Shown here piece after piece: positions 7,938 to 16,014 of a stretch of DNA of 30,881 nucleotides; positions within the stretch are counted from its first letter, which is position 1; each line of letters begins with the position of its first letter. Both the position numbers and the translations under genes were made by a program. The DNA lies in NCBI GenBank assembly GCA_019421365.1, contig JAHZFJ010000009.1, positions 122,461 to 153,341 on the forward strand, read 5' to 3'. Below the pieces are notes generated by a model. It was not told the DNA's origin. It ran no database searches and was given only the letters and a program-made list of their open reading frames with translations. The DNA is from Lachnospiraceae bacterium. Its GTDB lineage: Bacteria; Bacillota; Clostridia; Lachnospirales; Lachnospiraceae.

Positions 7938-8939
7938 TTAATTATCATGATTTATAATTCTTTTCCTTATCTTGTTCATGCTAATAGTAACGCCACCAAT
8001 AACACCAGGAAATAAAAATGTCATAAATCGATATAACAATGCACAGGAAAGAATCCTTTTACTTGAAACAATATTTACAAAGAATAACAGAAATGCTACC
8101 TCTGTTGAACCAATCCCCGCAGGTGCTGGAAGAACACTTGCTACTGCACATGAGACAGCAGTAATACCAATTAATTGTATTCCAGTTATCGTTTGCATTG
8201 GAGCTAATATGATGTATGGAATACTGTATATGGCTAACAACTTAATAATATTACGAAATATAATAGAGCATATACAAGATTTATCTTTTAATAGATCAGC
8301 TGATGATTCTTCAAGACCTGCAAAATACTCTGTTAAGGTATCAATTATATGCGATAATTTACCCTTTTTATTTAATTTACTGATACACTTCACTACAAAT
8401 GTATGCAACAATTTACTAATACAAATTGTCAAGAAAATAACTGAAATAAGAATAGCAACTGCTAAGCTTATTAAAAAAATTGAGAAATATTGATTATATA
8501 TAGAATGGAAATCTTTGAATTGTACTACTAGAAAAAATATTGCCAAAATGGCAACAGTTAGCTTATGAAACATATAGGACAGAGCAGATATACTTGTCCC
8601 TCTTGAAACTTTAACCCCTCTGTTATTCATATAATAGATTGTACCCGCTGCAGACCCACTACCAAATGTTACTACCTTGAAAAACGAAGTATAGAAGGCA
8701 CATGATATGCCTTCCCTTCTCGTTAAACCAGTACCATTCGTTTGTGTCATTGCAGCGTAATTAAGCCCATCACAAATTTGAAATATGATAGCCATAAAGC
8801 TTATTAAGGCAATTTGCCATATACGTATGGAGCGCAGCTCATACAATGCCTCATCTAAAGGTTGCTTAAAAACTGTTATAATAATTAGCAGAACTACTAT
8901 TGAAATCAATGTCTTTAGTAAGTGTTTATTTTTATTCAC
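7938..8939 (-). CDS. Lysylphosphatidylglycerol synthase-type transmembrane protein (MprF/AglD flippase family)
   Basis: A 333-residue integral membrane protein with about eight hydrophobic helices and the hallmark segments of the LPG_synthase_TM family: near the start a helix after SIRIWQI, then TSFFKVVTFGSGSAAGT, and near the end APAGIGSTEVAFLLFF followed by YRFMTFLFPGVIGG. The soluble aminoacyl-transferase domain of true MprF is absent, so it is probably a lipid-handling or flippase-like protein rather than a lysyl-PG synthase. I choose the GTG at 8939 because AAGGAG sits eight bases before it; a GTG at 8948 overlaps that site. The Shine-Dalgarno sequence overlaps the stop of the tetR gene, indicating translational coupling and shared regulation. 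Confidence 0.85.
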   Translation of the reverse strand: MNKNKHLLKTLISIVVLLIIITVFKQPLDEALYELRSIRIWQIALISFMAIIFQICDGLNYAAMTQTNGTGLTRREGISCAFYTSFFKVVTFGSGSAAGTIYYMNNRGVKVSRGTSISALSYMFHKLTVAILAIFFLVVQFKDFHSIYNQYFSIFLISLAVAILISVIFLTICISKLLHTFVVKCISKLNKKGKLSHIIDTLTEYFAGLEESSADLLKDKSCICSIIFRNIIKLLAIYSIPYIILAPMQTITGIQLIGITAVSCAVASVLPAPAGIGSTEVAFLLFFVNIVSSKRILSCALLYRFMTFLFPGVIGGVTISMNKIRKRIINHDN

Positions 8940-8951
8940 TTGCAGCACTCC

Positions 8952-9512
8952 TTACTGGATAATATCATAGATAGAATGTGTCATTAAGTAATGATATGCA
9001 TCAATGATTTGATTAACTGTCATATCCCCACTACCATAAATAACCCAAGTTTTAATAGCTGTTATTAAACCAAGAGCATAATACTGTGATACAGATTCTT
9101 CGTTCAATATACTATCTTCTGGAAGCTGCATACCATTTCCTGAACGCAAACGTTTTAAAAAAAGTTCATAGATATGTTTTCTCATAATATCTTCAAAACA
9201 GTTTTGTCCTGTCGTCTCAAATACCTTCTTGTAAAATTCACTTTCTTCATACATACATGTAATCAGATACTTAGTGGCTTCTTCCTCCATTCCATGCTCA
9301 ATAAGGTTCGTTACGTCCTTAATAATATCTTCATAGAAAATCCACTCCACTAAATCGTATTTATCCTTATAGTGATTATAGAAAGTAGGCCTTATTAAAC
9401 CAGCCTTATCACAAATCATTTTTATAGTTATCTTTTCAAAAGGATTTGTTAACATTAATTCCTTAAAGCTATCTGCTATTAGGGCCTTTGATATATCTCG
9501 TTTCTGTACCAT
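8952..9512 (-). CDS. TetR/AcrR-family transcriptional regulator (DhaS-like)
   Basis: A 186-residue regulator. The N-terminal helix-turn-helix is clear (SKALIADSFKELMLTNPFEKITIKMICDKAGL followed by RPTFYNHYKDKYDLVEWIF), and the C-terminal ligand region is the short type seen in DhaS-like proteins. ATG follows AAGGA at eight bases. It is the first gene of a two-gene unit with the membrane protein gene, whose ribosome binding site overlaps its stop codon. A 24-bp imperfect palindrome lies just upstream (9546-9569), consistent with autorepression. The natural inducer is unknown; by guilt of association it could be a membrane-active compound or lipid signal. Confidence 0.88.
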   Translation of the reverse strand: MVQKRDISKALIADSFKELMLTNPFEKITIKMICDKAGLIRPTFYNHYKDKYDLVEWIFYEDIIKDVTNLIEHGMEEEATKYLITCMYEESEFYKKVFETTGQNCFEDIMRKHIYELFLKRLRSGNGMQLPEDSILNEESVSQYYALGLITAIKTWVIYGSGDMTVNQIIDAYHYLMTHSIYDIIQ

Positions 9513-9545
9513 AGAGTCATTCCTTTTACTATCGATTCTTTCATT

Positions 9546-9569
9546 TGTCCAATAAATGACTATTGGTCA
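9546..9569. promoter_or_regulatory. Candidate TetR operator
   Basis: TGTCCAATA (9546-9554) and TATTGGTCA (9561-9569) pair at 8 of 9 positions around a 6-bp spacer. The overlapping ATGAC/GTCAT pair reinforces the symmetry. It lies 34 bp upstream of the tetR start, the usual place for autoregulation. Confidence 0.55.
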
Positions 9570-9697
9570 TATTAAGTTATCTACATTCTAACATAAAATA
9601 ACTTAACTTCCAAGATTCTATCATGCATACTATCTAACAGATATTAATAACTACTGAGCTACTTCCCATACCACACAACTAAAGTCTTGGAATTATG

Positions 9698-11113
9698 TTA
9701 TATTACCTTCTGTGAGTCTCGACCCTTTTTATCCACATATCTATGTTCACGTACAGGAGTTTTGCTCCATAATTCACCTGCCGTTTTCGCCCAATCACAT
9801 GAATATTCATGACATTTATCACAGAGATGTTCTACAGATTCAGGTGATTGTAAATCAGTTGATTTTGCTCCCGTCTCATTCACCATGCGTTTTAATATCT
9901 CTGGATTCTCTAGCATTGGACATGGACGTAGATGATTATTATTAAATGGTTGATTTTCGCGATATGCCATAAACAATGGTTGTTTTAAGGCATCAAGTAA
10001 ACTAACTTCCTTAATATTAGCACCAGAATAATGTATGAATACACATGGTTCAACATCTCCATTGGCGTTAATGTGGCAGTAATTTCTTCCACCTGCAATA
10101 CAGCCACCTACATACTCACCATCATTTTGGAAGTCCATCGCAAAGATTGGTTTTCCACCTTCCATAGCTCGTATTTCTCTAACGCGGTGATACATATACT
10201 CCCTTTGTTCTCTTGTTGGAAGCAATTCTACAGCAGCTCCATTGCCAACTGGCATGTAGTGGAAGAACCAGGTGAATCGACAACCTTTATCAATAATCAT
10301 ATCTAAGAACTCGTCACTTGTTACTGTTTCAATGTTCTTACTCGTGTAGCAAATGGAGGTACCAAAAATCTGTCCACTAGCTTTAAGTAATTCCATAGCT
10401 TTAATAACTTTATCAAATACACCACTGCCACGTCTTAAATCATTAACATCTTCAAATCCCTCAAGACTAATTGATAAGGATAGATTGCCAACTCTAGACA
10501 TCTCATCACAGAAAGCTTCGTCTACTAGCGTACCATTAGTGTATGCATGAAATGCACAATCATTATGTTTTTCACAGAGCTTAATAATATCATCTTTTCT
10601 TACCAATGGCTCACCACCTGTATACATATAGAAGAAAATTCCTAATTCTTTGCCTTGTGTAATAATACGATCCATATCTTCGAATGTTAGATTTAGCTTA
10701 TGACCATATTCGGCCGCCCAACAACCTGTACACTGTAGGTTACACGCACTGGTTGGGTCCATAAGTATTAACCATGGAATATTACATTGATGAACTTCTC
10801 TCATATTTCGTATCATTTTTGTTCCATGAAATGCTGCTTCAAATCCAAGATTTAATGCTGTCATTTTAACTACATTAGGATCTAGTTCATCTAAAGCTTT
10901 GTTTAAGTATTGCATCCATTTACCGTCTTGATTACGTATTAAATTTCTTGCACTTTCATAAGTGTCTTGCGAATATACATTACCTAAGAATGCTTCTGAG
11001 ATATCTGCTATCTTAAGTAATCCCTTCTCTCTATCTTGATTTACCTTTCTTAATGTAACGTTGATGGCCTTACTAAAAGCACTTCTTGCTGCTTTATGTG
11101 TTAATGTTCCCAT
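9698..11113 (-). CDS. Radical SAM protein with C-terminal cysteine-rich (SPASM-like) region
   Basis: A 471-residue radical SAM enzyme of unknown substrate. Residues 1-110 are a helical N-terminal extension. The 4Fe-4S/SAM motif is CNLQCTGC (Cys124, 128, 131) in DPTSACNLQCTGCWAAEYG, followed by the SAM-binding YTGGEPLVRKDDI. The C-terminal third has many cysteines (CIAGGRNYCHINANGDVEPCVF, RPCPMLENP, CDKCHEYSC), which suggest auxiliary clusters as in SPASM proteins; NGDVEPC is the typical signature. I start at the ATG at 11113 because GGGAGG lies seven bases upstream; a GTG 24 bp earlier would precede that site. It follows the MntP-type gene by 73 bp and may be co-transcribed. No precursor peptide gene was found nearby, so peptide modification is not supported. 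Confidence 0.88.
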   Translation of the reverse strand: MGTLTHKAARSAFSKAINVTLRKVNQDREKGLLKIADISEAFLGNVYSQDTYESARNLIRNQDGKWMQYLNKALDELDPNVVKMTALNLGFEAAFHGTKMIRNMREVHQCNIPWLILMDPTSACNLQCTGCWAAEYGHKLNLTFEDMDRIITQGKELGIFFYMYTGGEPLVRKDDIIKLCEKHNDCAFHAYTNGTLVDEAFCDEMSRVGNLSLSISLEGFEDVNDLRRGSGVFDKVIKAMELLKASGQIFGTSICYTSKNIETVTSDEFLDMIIDKGCRFTWFFHYMPVGNGAAVELLPTREQREYMYHRVREIRAMEGGKPIFAMDFQNDGEYVGGCIAGGRNYCHINANGDVEPCVFIHYSGANIKEVSLLDALKQPLFMAYRENQPFNNNHLRPCPMLENPEILKRMVNETGAKSTDLQSPESVEHLCDKCHEYSCDWAKTAGELWSKTPVREHRYVDKKGRDSQKVI

Positions 11114-11186
11114 AGTTAATCCTCCCTTGATTTTCACTGAATGAGCAACTTAATATATTTATTCATAAGTCGATAGTAAAATCGAC

Positions 11187-11756
11187 CTACACATAACGAA
11201 TTACAATCTCAATTGCTGAGAATATTAATATTATTCCACCAATACCATAAGCTTTCGTTTTTTGTTCATATCCCATACGATAACCGGTATAAACCCCTAG
11301 TATAACAGACAGAATTGTTGCGATTTCAAGAGCAATTTGAACCTTAATAAATTCTGTATCCATGCAACCGAATCCTATCCCCGCGAAGAACGCATCAAAA
11401 CTAGTAATTATTGCCGTTAGACAAACCTTTTCGTAACTAATATCTGATACCTGCTCAAATATTGCTTCTCTTCGCCATGCCTTGTATAACATATATCCAC
11501 CAAGACCAATTACTATAGTAATCGCTATTCCATTCCAGAATAATTGCATATCTGTAGATGAATCTGAGAATATCGGTATTAGTGTTATTAAATTACCTGC
11601 TTGCACGGCAACTAATTGTAACAAGCAAAATATCGCACACATAATCACTAACTTTTTCTTCTCGATACGTGCCAACATGGCTCCTTCGCATATGGTCACA
11701 GCAAAAATATCTAACGATAGCCCCAAGGAAATCAGTATAATTTCCATTAGGTTCAT
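11187..11756 (-). CDS. mntP: MntP-type putative manganese efflux protein
   Basis: A 189-residue membrane protein with six predicted helices in two related halves. The paired family motifs are present: LGLSLDIFAVTICEGAML (Asp16) in the first half and TSFDAFFAGIGFG (Asp121) in the second, the conserved acidic residues needed for transport in MntP. Proteins of this family export Mn2+, though the gram-positive branch also includes members of unproven specificity, so the symbol is tentative. ATG follows AAAAGGAGGAGAATGAG. A promoter about 210 bp upstream leaves a leader of ~200 nt. I could not fit the yybP-ykoY manganese riboswitch to that leader. The radical SAM gene follows. Confidence 0.8.
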   Translation of the reverse strand: MNLMEIILISLGLSLDIFAVTICEGAMLARIEKKKLVIMCAIFCLLQLVAVQAGNLITLIPIFSDSSTDMQLFWNGIAITIVIGLGGYMLYKAWRREAIFEQVSDISYEKVCLTAIITSFDAFFAGIGFGCMDTEFIKVQIALEIATILSVILGVYTGYRMGYEQKTKAYGIGGIILIFSAIEIVIRYV

Positions 11757-11964
11757 CTCATTCTCCTCCTTTTACATGTTGTTAATGCAAAACTCGAACT
11801 ACACTTTATAACTTCTTATTAAGAGTTTTGCTTTTGCTACTTATTGATACATAAGTACAGATAGGTTGATGAATGAAATAGTATTGATTATTCATCATTA
11901 TCTTGTATTAAGACCTTTTGACCCAAATTTTATTAGAAATAAATCTAAATAATTAAGTAAATTT
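11757..11964 (-). promoter_or_regulatory. Long 5' leader of the mntP-like gene
   Basis: About 200 nt separate the predicted start site from the ATG. The leader contains a 9-bp hairpin, GCAAAACTC paired with GAGTTTTGC (11823-11831 and 11787-11795 on the plus strand), closing a 27-nt loop just before the ribosome binding site. No known riboswitch consensus is recognisable. It may still be a regulatory leader. Confidence 0.35.
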
Positions 11965-11993
11965 AGTATAATAATCTCCTACACAAATAGCAA
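11965..11993 (-). promoter_or_regulatory. Promoter of the mntP-like gene
   Basis: On the minus strand, TTGCTA and TATACT are separated by exactly 17 bp. It lies directly downstream of the terminator of the preceding gene, as expected for a new transcription unit. Confidence 0.6.
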
Positions 11994-12011
11994 AATACAG
12001 AATCGTCATAA

Positions 12012-12051
12012 CGTAAAAAAACTACTACACTTTTACTAAAGTGTAGTAGTT
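12012..12051 (-). terminator. Terminator of the CoA-disulfide reductase fusion gene
   Basis: A perfect 14-bp stem (12020-12033 with 12038-12051) with a 4-nt loop is followed on the minus strand by TTTTTTACG. It is a textbook intrinsic terminator about 50 nt beyond the stop codon. Confidence 0.93.
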
Positions 12052-12099
12052 CATATACATAAACATAAAATTGTATTATTTTAAAGGTAACATATTATT

Positions 12100-14658
12100 T
12101 TAGATGAATAAGTTGACATTGGATTCTTCTGCATCTCCTAGATAAGAAGCAACACCTGCGAATTCAACCCCATCGATTAGCTCTTCCTTTGTAATTCCCA
12201 TTACATCCATAGACATGGTACATGCTATTAATTTGACACCTTGGTCCATTGCCTGTTTCATAAGGTCTTCTAATGTGTTCACATTCTTATCTTTCATAAC
12301 CTTTTTCATCATAGCAGTTCCCATACCCGCCATGTTCATCTTCGATAATTTCAACTTCTTTGTGCCTTTTGGCATCATTTTACCAAACATTGTATCTAAG
12401 AATGGTTTTTTTACATTCTTTTTATCTGATTTTCTAAGAGCATTTAAGCCCCAGAATGTGAAGAACATCGTTACGGGTCTTCCCATAGAAGCAGCCCCAT
12501 TTGCTATTATGAACGAAGCTAAAACTTTATCGAAATCACCACTAAAAACAATGATAGTTTTTCCTTCTTTTTCATTAACCGTGCTTGGCTGTGTTTCAAC
12601 TGTGGTACCTTTTTTTATTGTTACGATATTCTCTTTATCGTGTCGTTCTGTTTTGATATATGTGTTTCCAGTTCGTTTACACCAAGATTGAATATCCTTT
12701 GAGAAACCCATGTCGGTTGCTGAGACTTCTAATAGATCATCTTCATTCATATTACCTATCGCTTCACTTACCTTCATTATCGGTCCTGGGCATTGTAATC
12801 CTGAACAATCTAATATCTTAATTTGATGTATAGCTTTATCTTCCTTTTGAACACTCTCTTCATTTGAAATAGTATTCTTTACATTCTGAATAGTCTCATC
12901 ATTCATGGTATCATTTTTACTACTTAATTCTGCAACTTGTAATTCATCATCAATGAGATTATCTGCATAATGCATTGACTTATAGAACGTTATTCCACCA
13001 GCTAAGACAGAAACCTTCTTAAATCCGTGACCAATCAATATTCTGGCAGCGTTATATGCACGAACTCCAATTGCACAGTAGACCACCACTGGGACCTCTT
13101 TATTAAGTTCATTCAATCGCTTTCTTAATTGTCCTAATGGTATATGATAAGAATCTGGTATTTCATAAACCATACGTTCGATATCTTCTGTTACATCTAA
13201 TATCACTTTATTTTCTTGCATTTCATCTAATTCAGCTACTTCTGTTAGTGTAACAAGTCCATTCAAGATGTTCTCGGCTACAAAACCTAACATATTAACT
13301 GGATCTTTGGCTGAGGTAAACGGAGGCGCATAAGCAAATTCTAATTCTTCTAGATCATAAACTGTTCCACCTAATCGAATTGTCGTTGCCACTGTATCAA
13401 TACGTTTATCCACACCTTCTCTACCAACGATTTGACATCCTAAAATCTTACCTTCTGTATCAAAATGCATCTTTAAAGTGATAGGTGTAGCTCCTGGATA
13501 ATACCCTGCATGAGATTTCTGATTAACTAATGCGGTGTAATAATCAACATTCTTTCTTTTCCCGTAGCTTTGTAATTGTTTTTCGTTCATACCAACACTT
13601 GCTACATCGTAATCAAATACTTTTGCTATAGAAGCCCCAAGAGTACCTTTATATTGTTTTTTATTAGATTCATTTAGTTTACTAGTTCTAGTTTTAGAAA
13701 CGATAACATCCGCTACAATTCTTCCTTGCTTATTGGCCGGTCCTGCTAGTGGAATCATGGTTTTGTTATTAAGTATTGGATTTGTTACTTCTATAACATC
13801 ACCTACAGCATAGATATCTTCTATGGAAGTTTGAAGATGTTCGTCTACAACAATTCCCCCTCTTTGATTTAAAGTTATACCAGCTTCTTTCGCTAATTCG
13901 CTATTGGGTTTAACTCCAATTGCTAATACAACAAAATCAGTTTCTAACTTTTTACCACTTTCTAATTCAACTGTGACTGTATCATAATCGCTGTTTTCGT
14001 GAAATGCTAAAACACCATCTTCTAATTGTAACGATACTTGATTACATTGAAGATTCTCATGAACAAGTGTTGCCATATCATAATCTATTTGAGCCATTAC
14101 TTGATTCATCTTCTCAACTAAAGTGACTCTTATTCCAGCATGATGTAGATTCTCAGCCATTTCGAGACCTATAAATCCACCGCCAACTACAACTGCACTT
14201 TTAGGTTTTTGCTTCGTTATCACTTCTTTAATACTATCGGTATCAGGTACAGTCCACACTGTGAATATCTTATCTCCATTAATTCCAGGTATTTGTGGTC
14301 TAATAGGAGTTGAGCCCGTTGAGATGACCAATTGATCGTATGATTCATCATATACTTCACCTGTTTTAAGATTCTTAACTTCAACTTTCTTATCTGCCCA
14401 ATTAATCGAAATTACTTCATTGAGTACTCTTACTTCTATATTAAACTTTTTATACATAGCTTCTGGTGTCTGCAACAAAAGATTATCTCTTTCACTAATC
14501 ACATCACCAACATAGTATGGTAGACCACAATTGGCAAATGATATATATTCGCCTCTCTCAAGAAGTACAATTTCCATTCTTTCATCTAATCTTCTAAGTC
14601 TTGCTGCTGTTGTAGCTCCGCCCGCTACGCCTCCTATGATAACTGTCTTATTTGCCAT
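12100..14658 (-). CDS. Four-domain CoA-disulfide reductase / rhodanese / TusA / DsrE fusion
   Basis: An 852-residue cytoplasmic sulfur-trafficking flavoprotein. Residues 1-450 are a CoA-disulfide reductase-like flavoenzyme: FAD site IIGGVAGGATTAARLR, redox cysteine Cys44 in SFANCGLPYY, NAD(P)H site VVVGGGFIGLEMAE, FAD motif YAVGDV (Asp287) and YAPPFTSAKDP. Residues ~470-560 are a rhodanese with Cys528 (VVYCAIGVRAY). Residues ~612-685 are TusA-like with Cys618 and the CPGP motif at Cys623. Residues ~700-852 are a DsrE-type domain with Cys813 (IACTMSMDVMG). Four sulfur-reactive cysteines in one chain suggest relay of persulfide sulfur and reduction of CoA persulfides or polysulfide. I start at 14658, seven bases after GGAG. 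The Crp/Fnr gene lies 153 bp upstream. Confidence 0.93.
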   Translation of the reverse strand: MANKTVIIGGVAGGATTAARLRRLDERMEIVLLERGEYISFANCGLPYYVGDVISERDNLLLQTPEAMYKKFNIEVRVLNEVISINWADKKVEVKNLKTGEVYDESYDQLVISTGSTPIRPQIPGINGDKIFTVWTVPDTDSIKEVITKQKPKSAVVVGGGFIGLEMAENLHHAGIRVTLVEKMNQVMAQIDYDMATLVHENLQCNQVSLQLEDGVLAFHENSDYDTVTVELESGKKLETDFVVLAIGVKPNSELAKEAGITLNQRGGIVVDEHLQTSIEDIYAVGDVIEVTNPILNNKTMIPLAGPANKQGRIVADVIVSKTRTSKLNESNKKQYKGTLGASIAKVFDYDVASVGMNEKQLQSYGKRKNVDYYTALVNQKSHAGYYPGATPITLKMHFDTEGKILGCQIVGREGVDKRIDTVATTIRLGGTVYDLEELEFAYAPPFTSAKDPVNMLGFVAENILNGLVTLTEVAELDEMQENKVILDVTEDIERMVYEIPDSYHIPLGQLRKRLNELNKEVPVVVYCAIGVRAYNAARILIGHGFKKVSVLAGGITFYKSMHYADNLIDDELQVAELSSKNDTMNDETIQNVKNTISNEESVQKEDKAIHQIKILDCSGLQCPGPIMKVSEAIGNMNEDDLLEVSATDMGFSKDIQSWCKRTGNTYIKTERHDKENIVTIKKGTTVETQPSTVNEKEGKTIIVFSGDFDKVLASFIIANGAASMGRPVTMFFTFWGLNALRKSDKKNVKKPFLDTMFGKMMPKGTKKLKLSKMNMAGMGTAMMKKVMKDKNVNTLEDLMKQAMDQGVKLIACTMSMDVMGITKEELIDGVEFAGVASYLGDAEESNVNLFI

Positions 14659-14726
14659 ATTCATTCTCCATTCCATAAGTATTATGTAACTATACTAGAC
14701 TAACACTACGTCTACCCGTCACATTG

Positions 14727-14743
14727 ATGCATATTAAATGCAT
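14727..14743. promoter_or_regulatory. Palindrome in the crp-CoADR intergenic region
   Basis: ATGCAT repeated at 14727-14732 and 14738-14743 with a 5-bp spacer makes a 17-bp palindrome about 70 bp upstream of the fusion gene. A GTCACATT copy lies immediately to its left (14718-14725). The symmetry fits a dimeric regulator; assignment is tentative. Confidence 0.35.
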
Positions 14744-14797
14744 AACTAAAACTTCAACTCTTAGTTATATAATACTTTAAAAATGAATAAATGTACC

Positions 14798-14810
14798 GTG
14801 ACTTAGTCAC
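14798..14810. promoter_or_regulatory. Candidate Crp/Fnr-type operator (GTGAC, 3 bp, GTCAC)
   Basis: GTGACTTAGTCAC is a perfect palindrome lying one base after the regulator gene and upstream of the fusion gene. Its half-sites resemble the TGTGA/TCACA halves recognised by Crp-type proteins, but the 3-bp spacer is shorter than the usual 6. Further GTCAC copies lie at 14718 and upstream of the coiled-coil gene. Confidence 0.45.
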
Positions 14811-14811
14811 A

Positions 14812-15492
14812 TTATGACTGGACAGCAATCTTTAACAATGCCTCCTTATCAAGAATCACAACTTTACCACGTTCTAATGTTACAAAACCTTCCTTTTGAA
14901 AATATTTTAACATTCTAGAAACTACCTCTCTAGCACTTCCTAATTCCTTTGCAATTTCATCGTGTGTAACAACTAACGAATTTTCAGTTGTTTTAATCAT
15001 CTCATCATACAAGTAACTAGCCAGACGCTTATCAAAACTCAAGAATAGGATCTGCTGCATTGACCACATTACACTTGAGAAGTTTTCTGTGGTTTGCTTA
15101 TAGATAAAGTTTTGAACGTACACATTATCATCATAAAGCTGATTCAGATACGAAGATTTCGTTATAATAAGTGAACTATCTTTCGTAGCTTCTATAAAAA
15201 CATCAAAAGTAATTTCATCAATTATACAAGAAGAAGATAACGTACATATATCACCTTCCTCCAGTCTATATAATGTAACTTCTTTTCCATTTTCTGATTG
15301 AAGATAAACACGTAATTGTCCCTTATTCACCGCTATCAGTCCAAGACATTTACCCCTACAGTCATTAACGAACTGTCCCTTTTTATAATCACTAATATAT
15401 GAGTTTTGTACAAACTCTTCCTTCTGTCGATTCGTCATATCTTTCCAGAATGGATATATCCGATTAAAATATTCTTTATAATTAAATTCCAT
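14812..15492 (-). CDS. Crp/Fnr-family regulator with four cysteines
   Basis: A 226-residue regulator with an N-terminal cyclic-nucleotide-binding-type beta roll (about 25-115), a dimer helix (~125-155) and a C-terminal winged helix (VVTHDEIAKELGSAREVVSRMLKYFQKEG). Cys45 and Cys49 (FVNDCRGKCLGL) plus Cys83 and Cys89 (DICTLSSSC) lie in the sensor half. They could bind Fe-S or form disulfide or persulfide bonds; the standard N-terminal FNR cluster is absent. I use the ATG at 15492; the GTG at 15501 overlaps the AGAGGTG ribosome binding site. It sits between the coiled-coil gene (26 bp upstream) and the sulfur fusion enzyme, so a redox or sulfane-sulfur signal is a reasonable inference. GTCAC motifs flank the gene. 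Confidence 0.88.
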   Translation of the reverse strand: MEFNYKEYFNRIYPFWKDMTNRQKEEFVQNSYISDYKKGQFVNDCRGKCLGLIAVNKGQLRVYLQSENGKEVTLYRLEEGDICTLSSSCIIDEITFDVFIEATKDSSLIITKSSYLNQLYDDNVYVQNFIYKQTTENFSSVMWSMQQILFLSFDKRLASYLYDEMIKTTENSLVVTHDEIAKELGSAREVVSRMLKYFQKEGFVTLERGKVVILDKEALLKIAVQS

Positions 15493-15518
15493 AAACAGCA
15501 CCTCTACTATCTTTTATA

Positions 15519-15995
15519 TTACATTAACAACCGCTTTAGCTGTTCCTCTGTTATGACATTATCTCGATTTGCTATTACTATCTCATCTTCGACCTCTTTC
15601 TCGAGTTTTTCTTTCTCAAAAGACTCCTTTAGCTCATTCTCTTCGAGGTTCTTTTTTAGTAGCTTTTTTTCTTCTTCAATCTTTTTGATAATTCTTTGTT
15701 TTTCCTCTCGTTCTTTAAGTATTTTAATACGCTCTTTAAGTTCCTCTTTGATTTGGTCAATTGATGTATCTATTTTGGTAATGAGTGTATCCCATTCCTT
15801 CTCTGTCATAGAAGAAGCACCAATCTGGTAACTAGGTTCTCCATCTTCTATGCGATTCAAAGCTAACTCAGAATAGTTTTGCATTGCTTTTTTGTAAGAC
15901 TCCTCAATAGCATTAATCCCCACACTCTGTGTTCCTGCCTTCTTAGATAACGAATCCCTATAATAAGAATTTGTCATAACTTGATTTATAGCCAC
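15519..15995 (-). CDS. Coiled-coil protein of unknown function
   Basis: A 158-residue, highly charged cytoplasmic protein. Residues 1-50 include an Asn/Ser/Tyr-rich region; SYQIGASSMTEKEWDTLITKID at about 55-76 is the only segment that looks conserved, and I have an impression of it from clostridial hypothetical proteins without a firm family name. From ~78 to 140 it is a Lys/Glu-rich heptad-like coiled coil. It has no signal peptide or membrane helix. The start is GTG with AGGGGAG seven bases before it. It is first in a likely unit with the Crp/Fnr gene, and two GTCACTA repeats lie upstream of it. Function not inferred. Confidence 0.72.
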   Translation of the reverse strand: MAINQVMTNSYYRDSLSKKAGTQSVGINAIEESYKKAMQNYSELALNRIEDGEPSYQIGASSMTEKEWDTLITKIDTSIDQIKEELKERIKILKEREEKQRIIKKIEEEKKLLKKNLEENELKESFEKEKLEKEVEDEIVIANRDNVITEEQLKRLLM

Positions 15996-16014
15996 CTTAT
16001 ATCTCCCCTTTCAG

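Noticed and set aside
9650..9667. tRNA-like segment (minus strand GTAGCTCAGTAGT) resembling a D arm
   Set aside because: No acceptor stem, anticodon arm or T-loop follows at the expected distances, so the match is by chance.
11757..11964. yybP-ykoY manganese riboswitch in the mntP-like leader
   Set aside because: I could not find the conserved paired-loop consensus in the minus-strand leader; only a simple hairpin is seen.
12215..12691. 158-codon plus-strand frame
   Set aside because: It lies fully antisense inside the TusA/DsrE part of the sulfur fusion gene, with hydrophobic low-complexity translation and no translation signals.
15406..15831. 141-codon plus-strand frame rich in serine and phenylalanine
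   Set aside because: A shadow of the Lys/Glu-rich coiled-coil gene on the opposite strand; its composition is explained by antisense reading.
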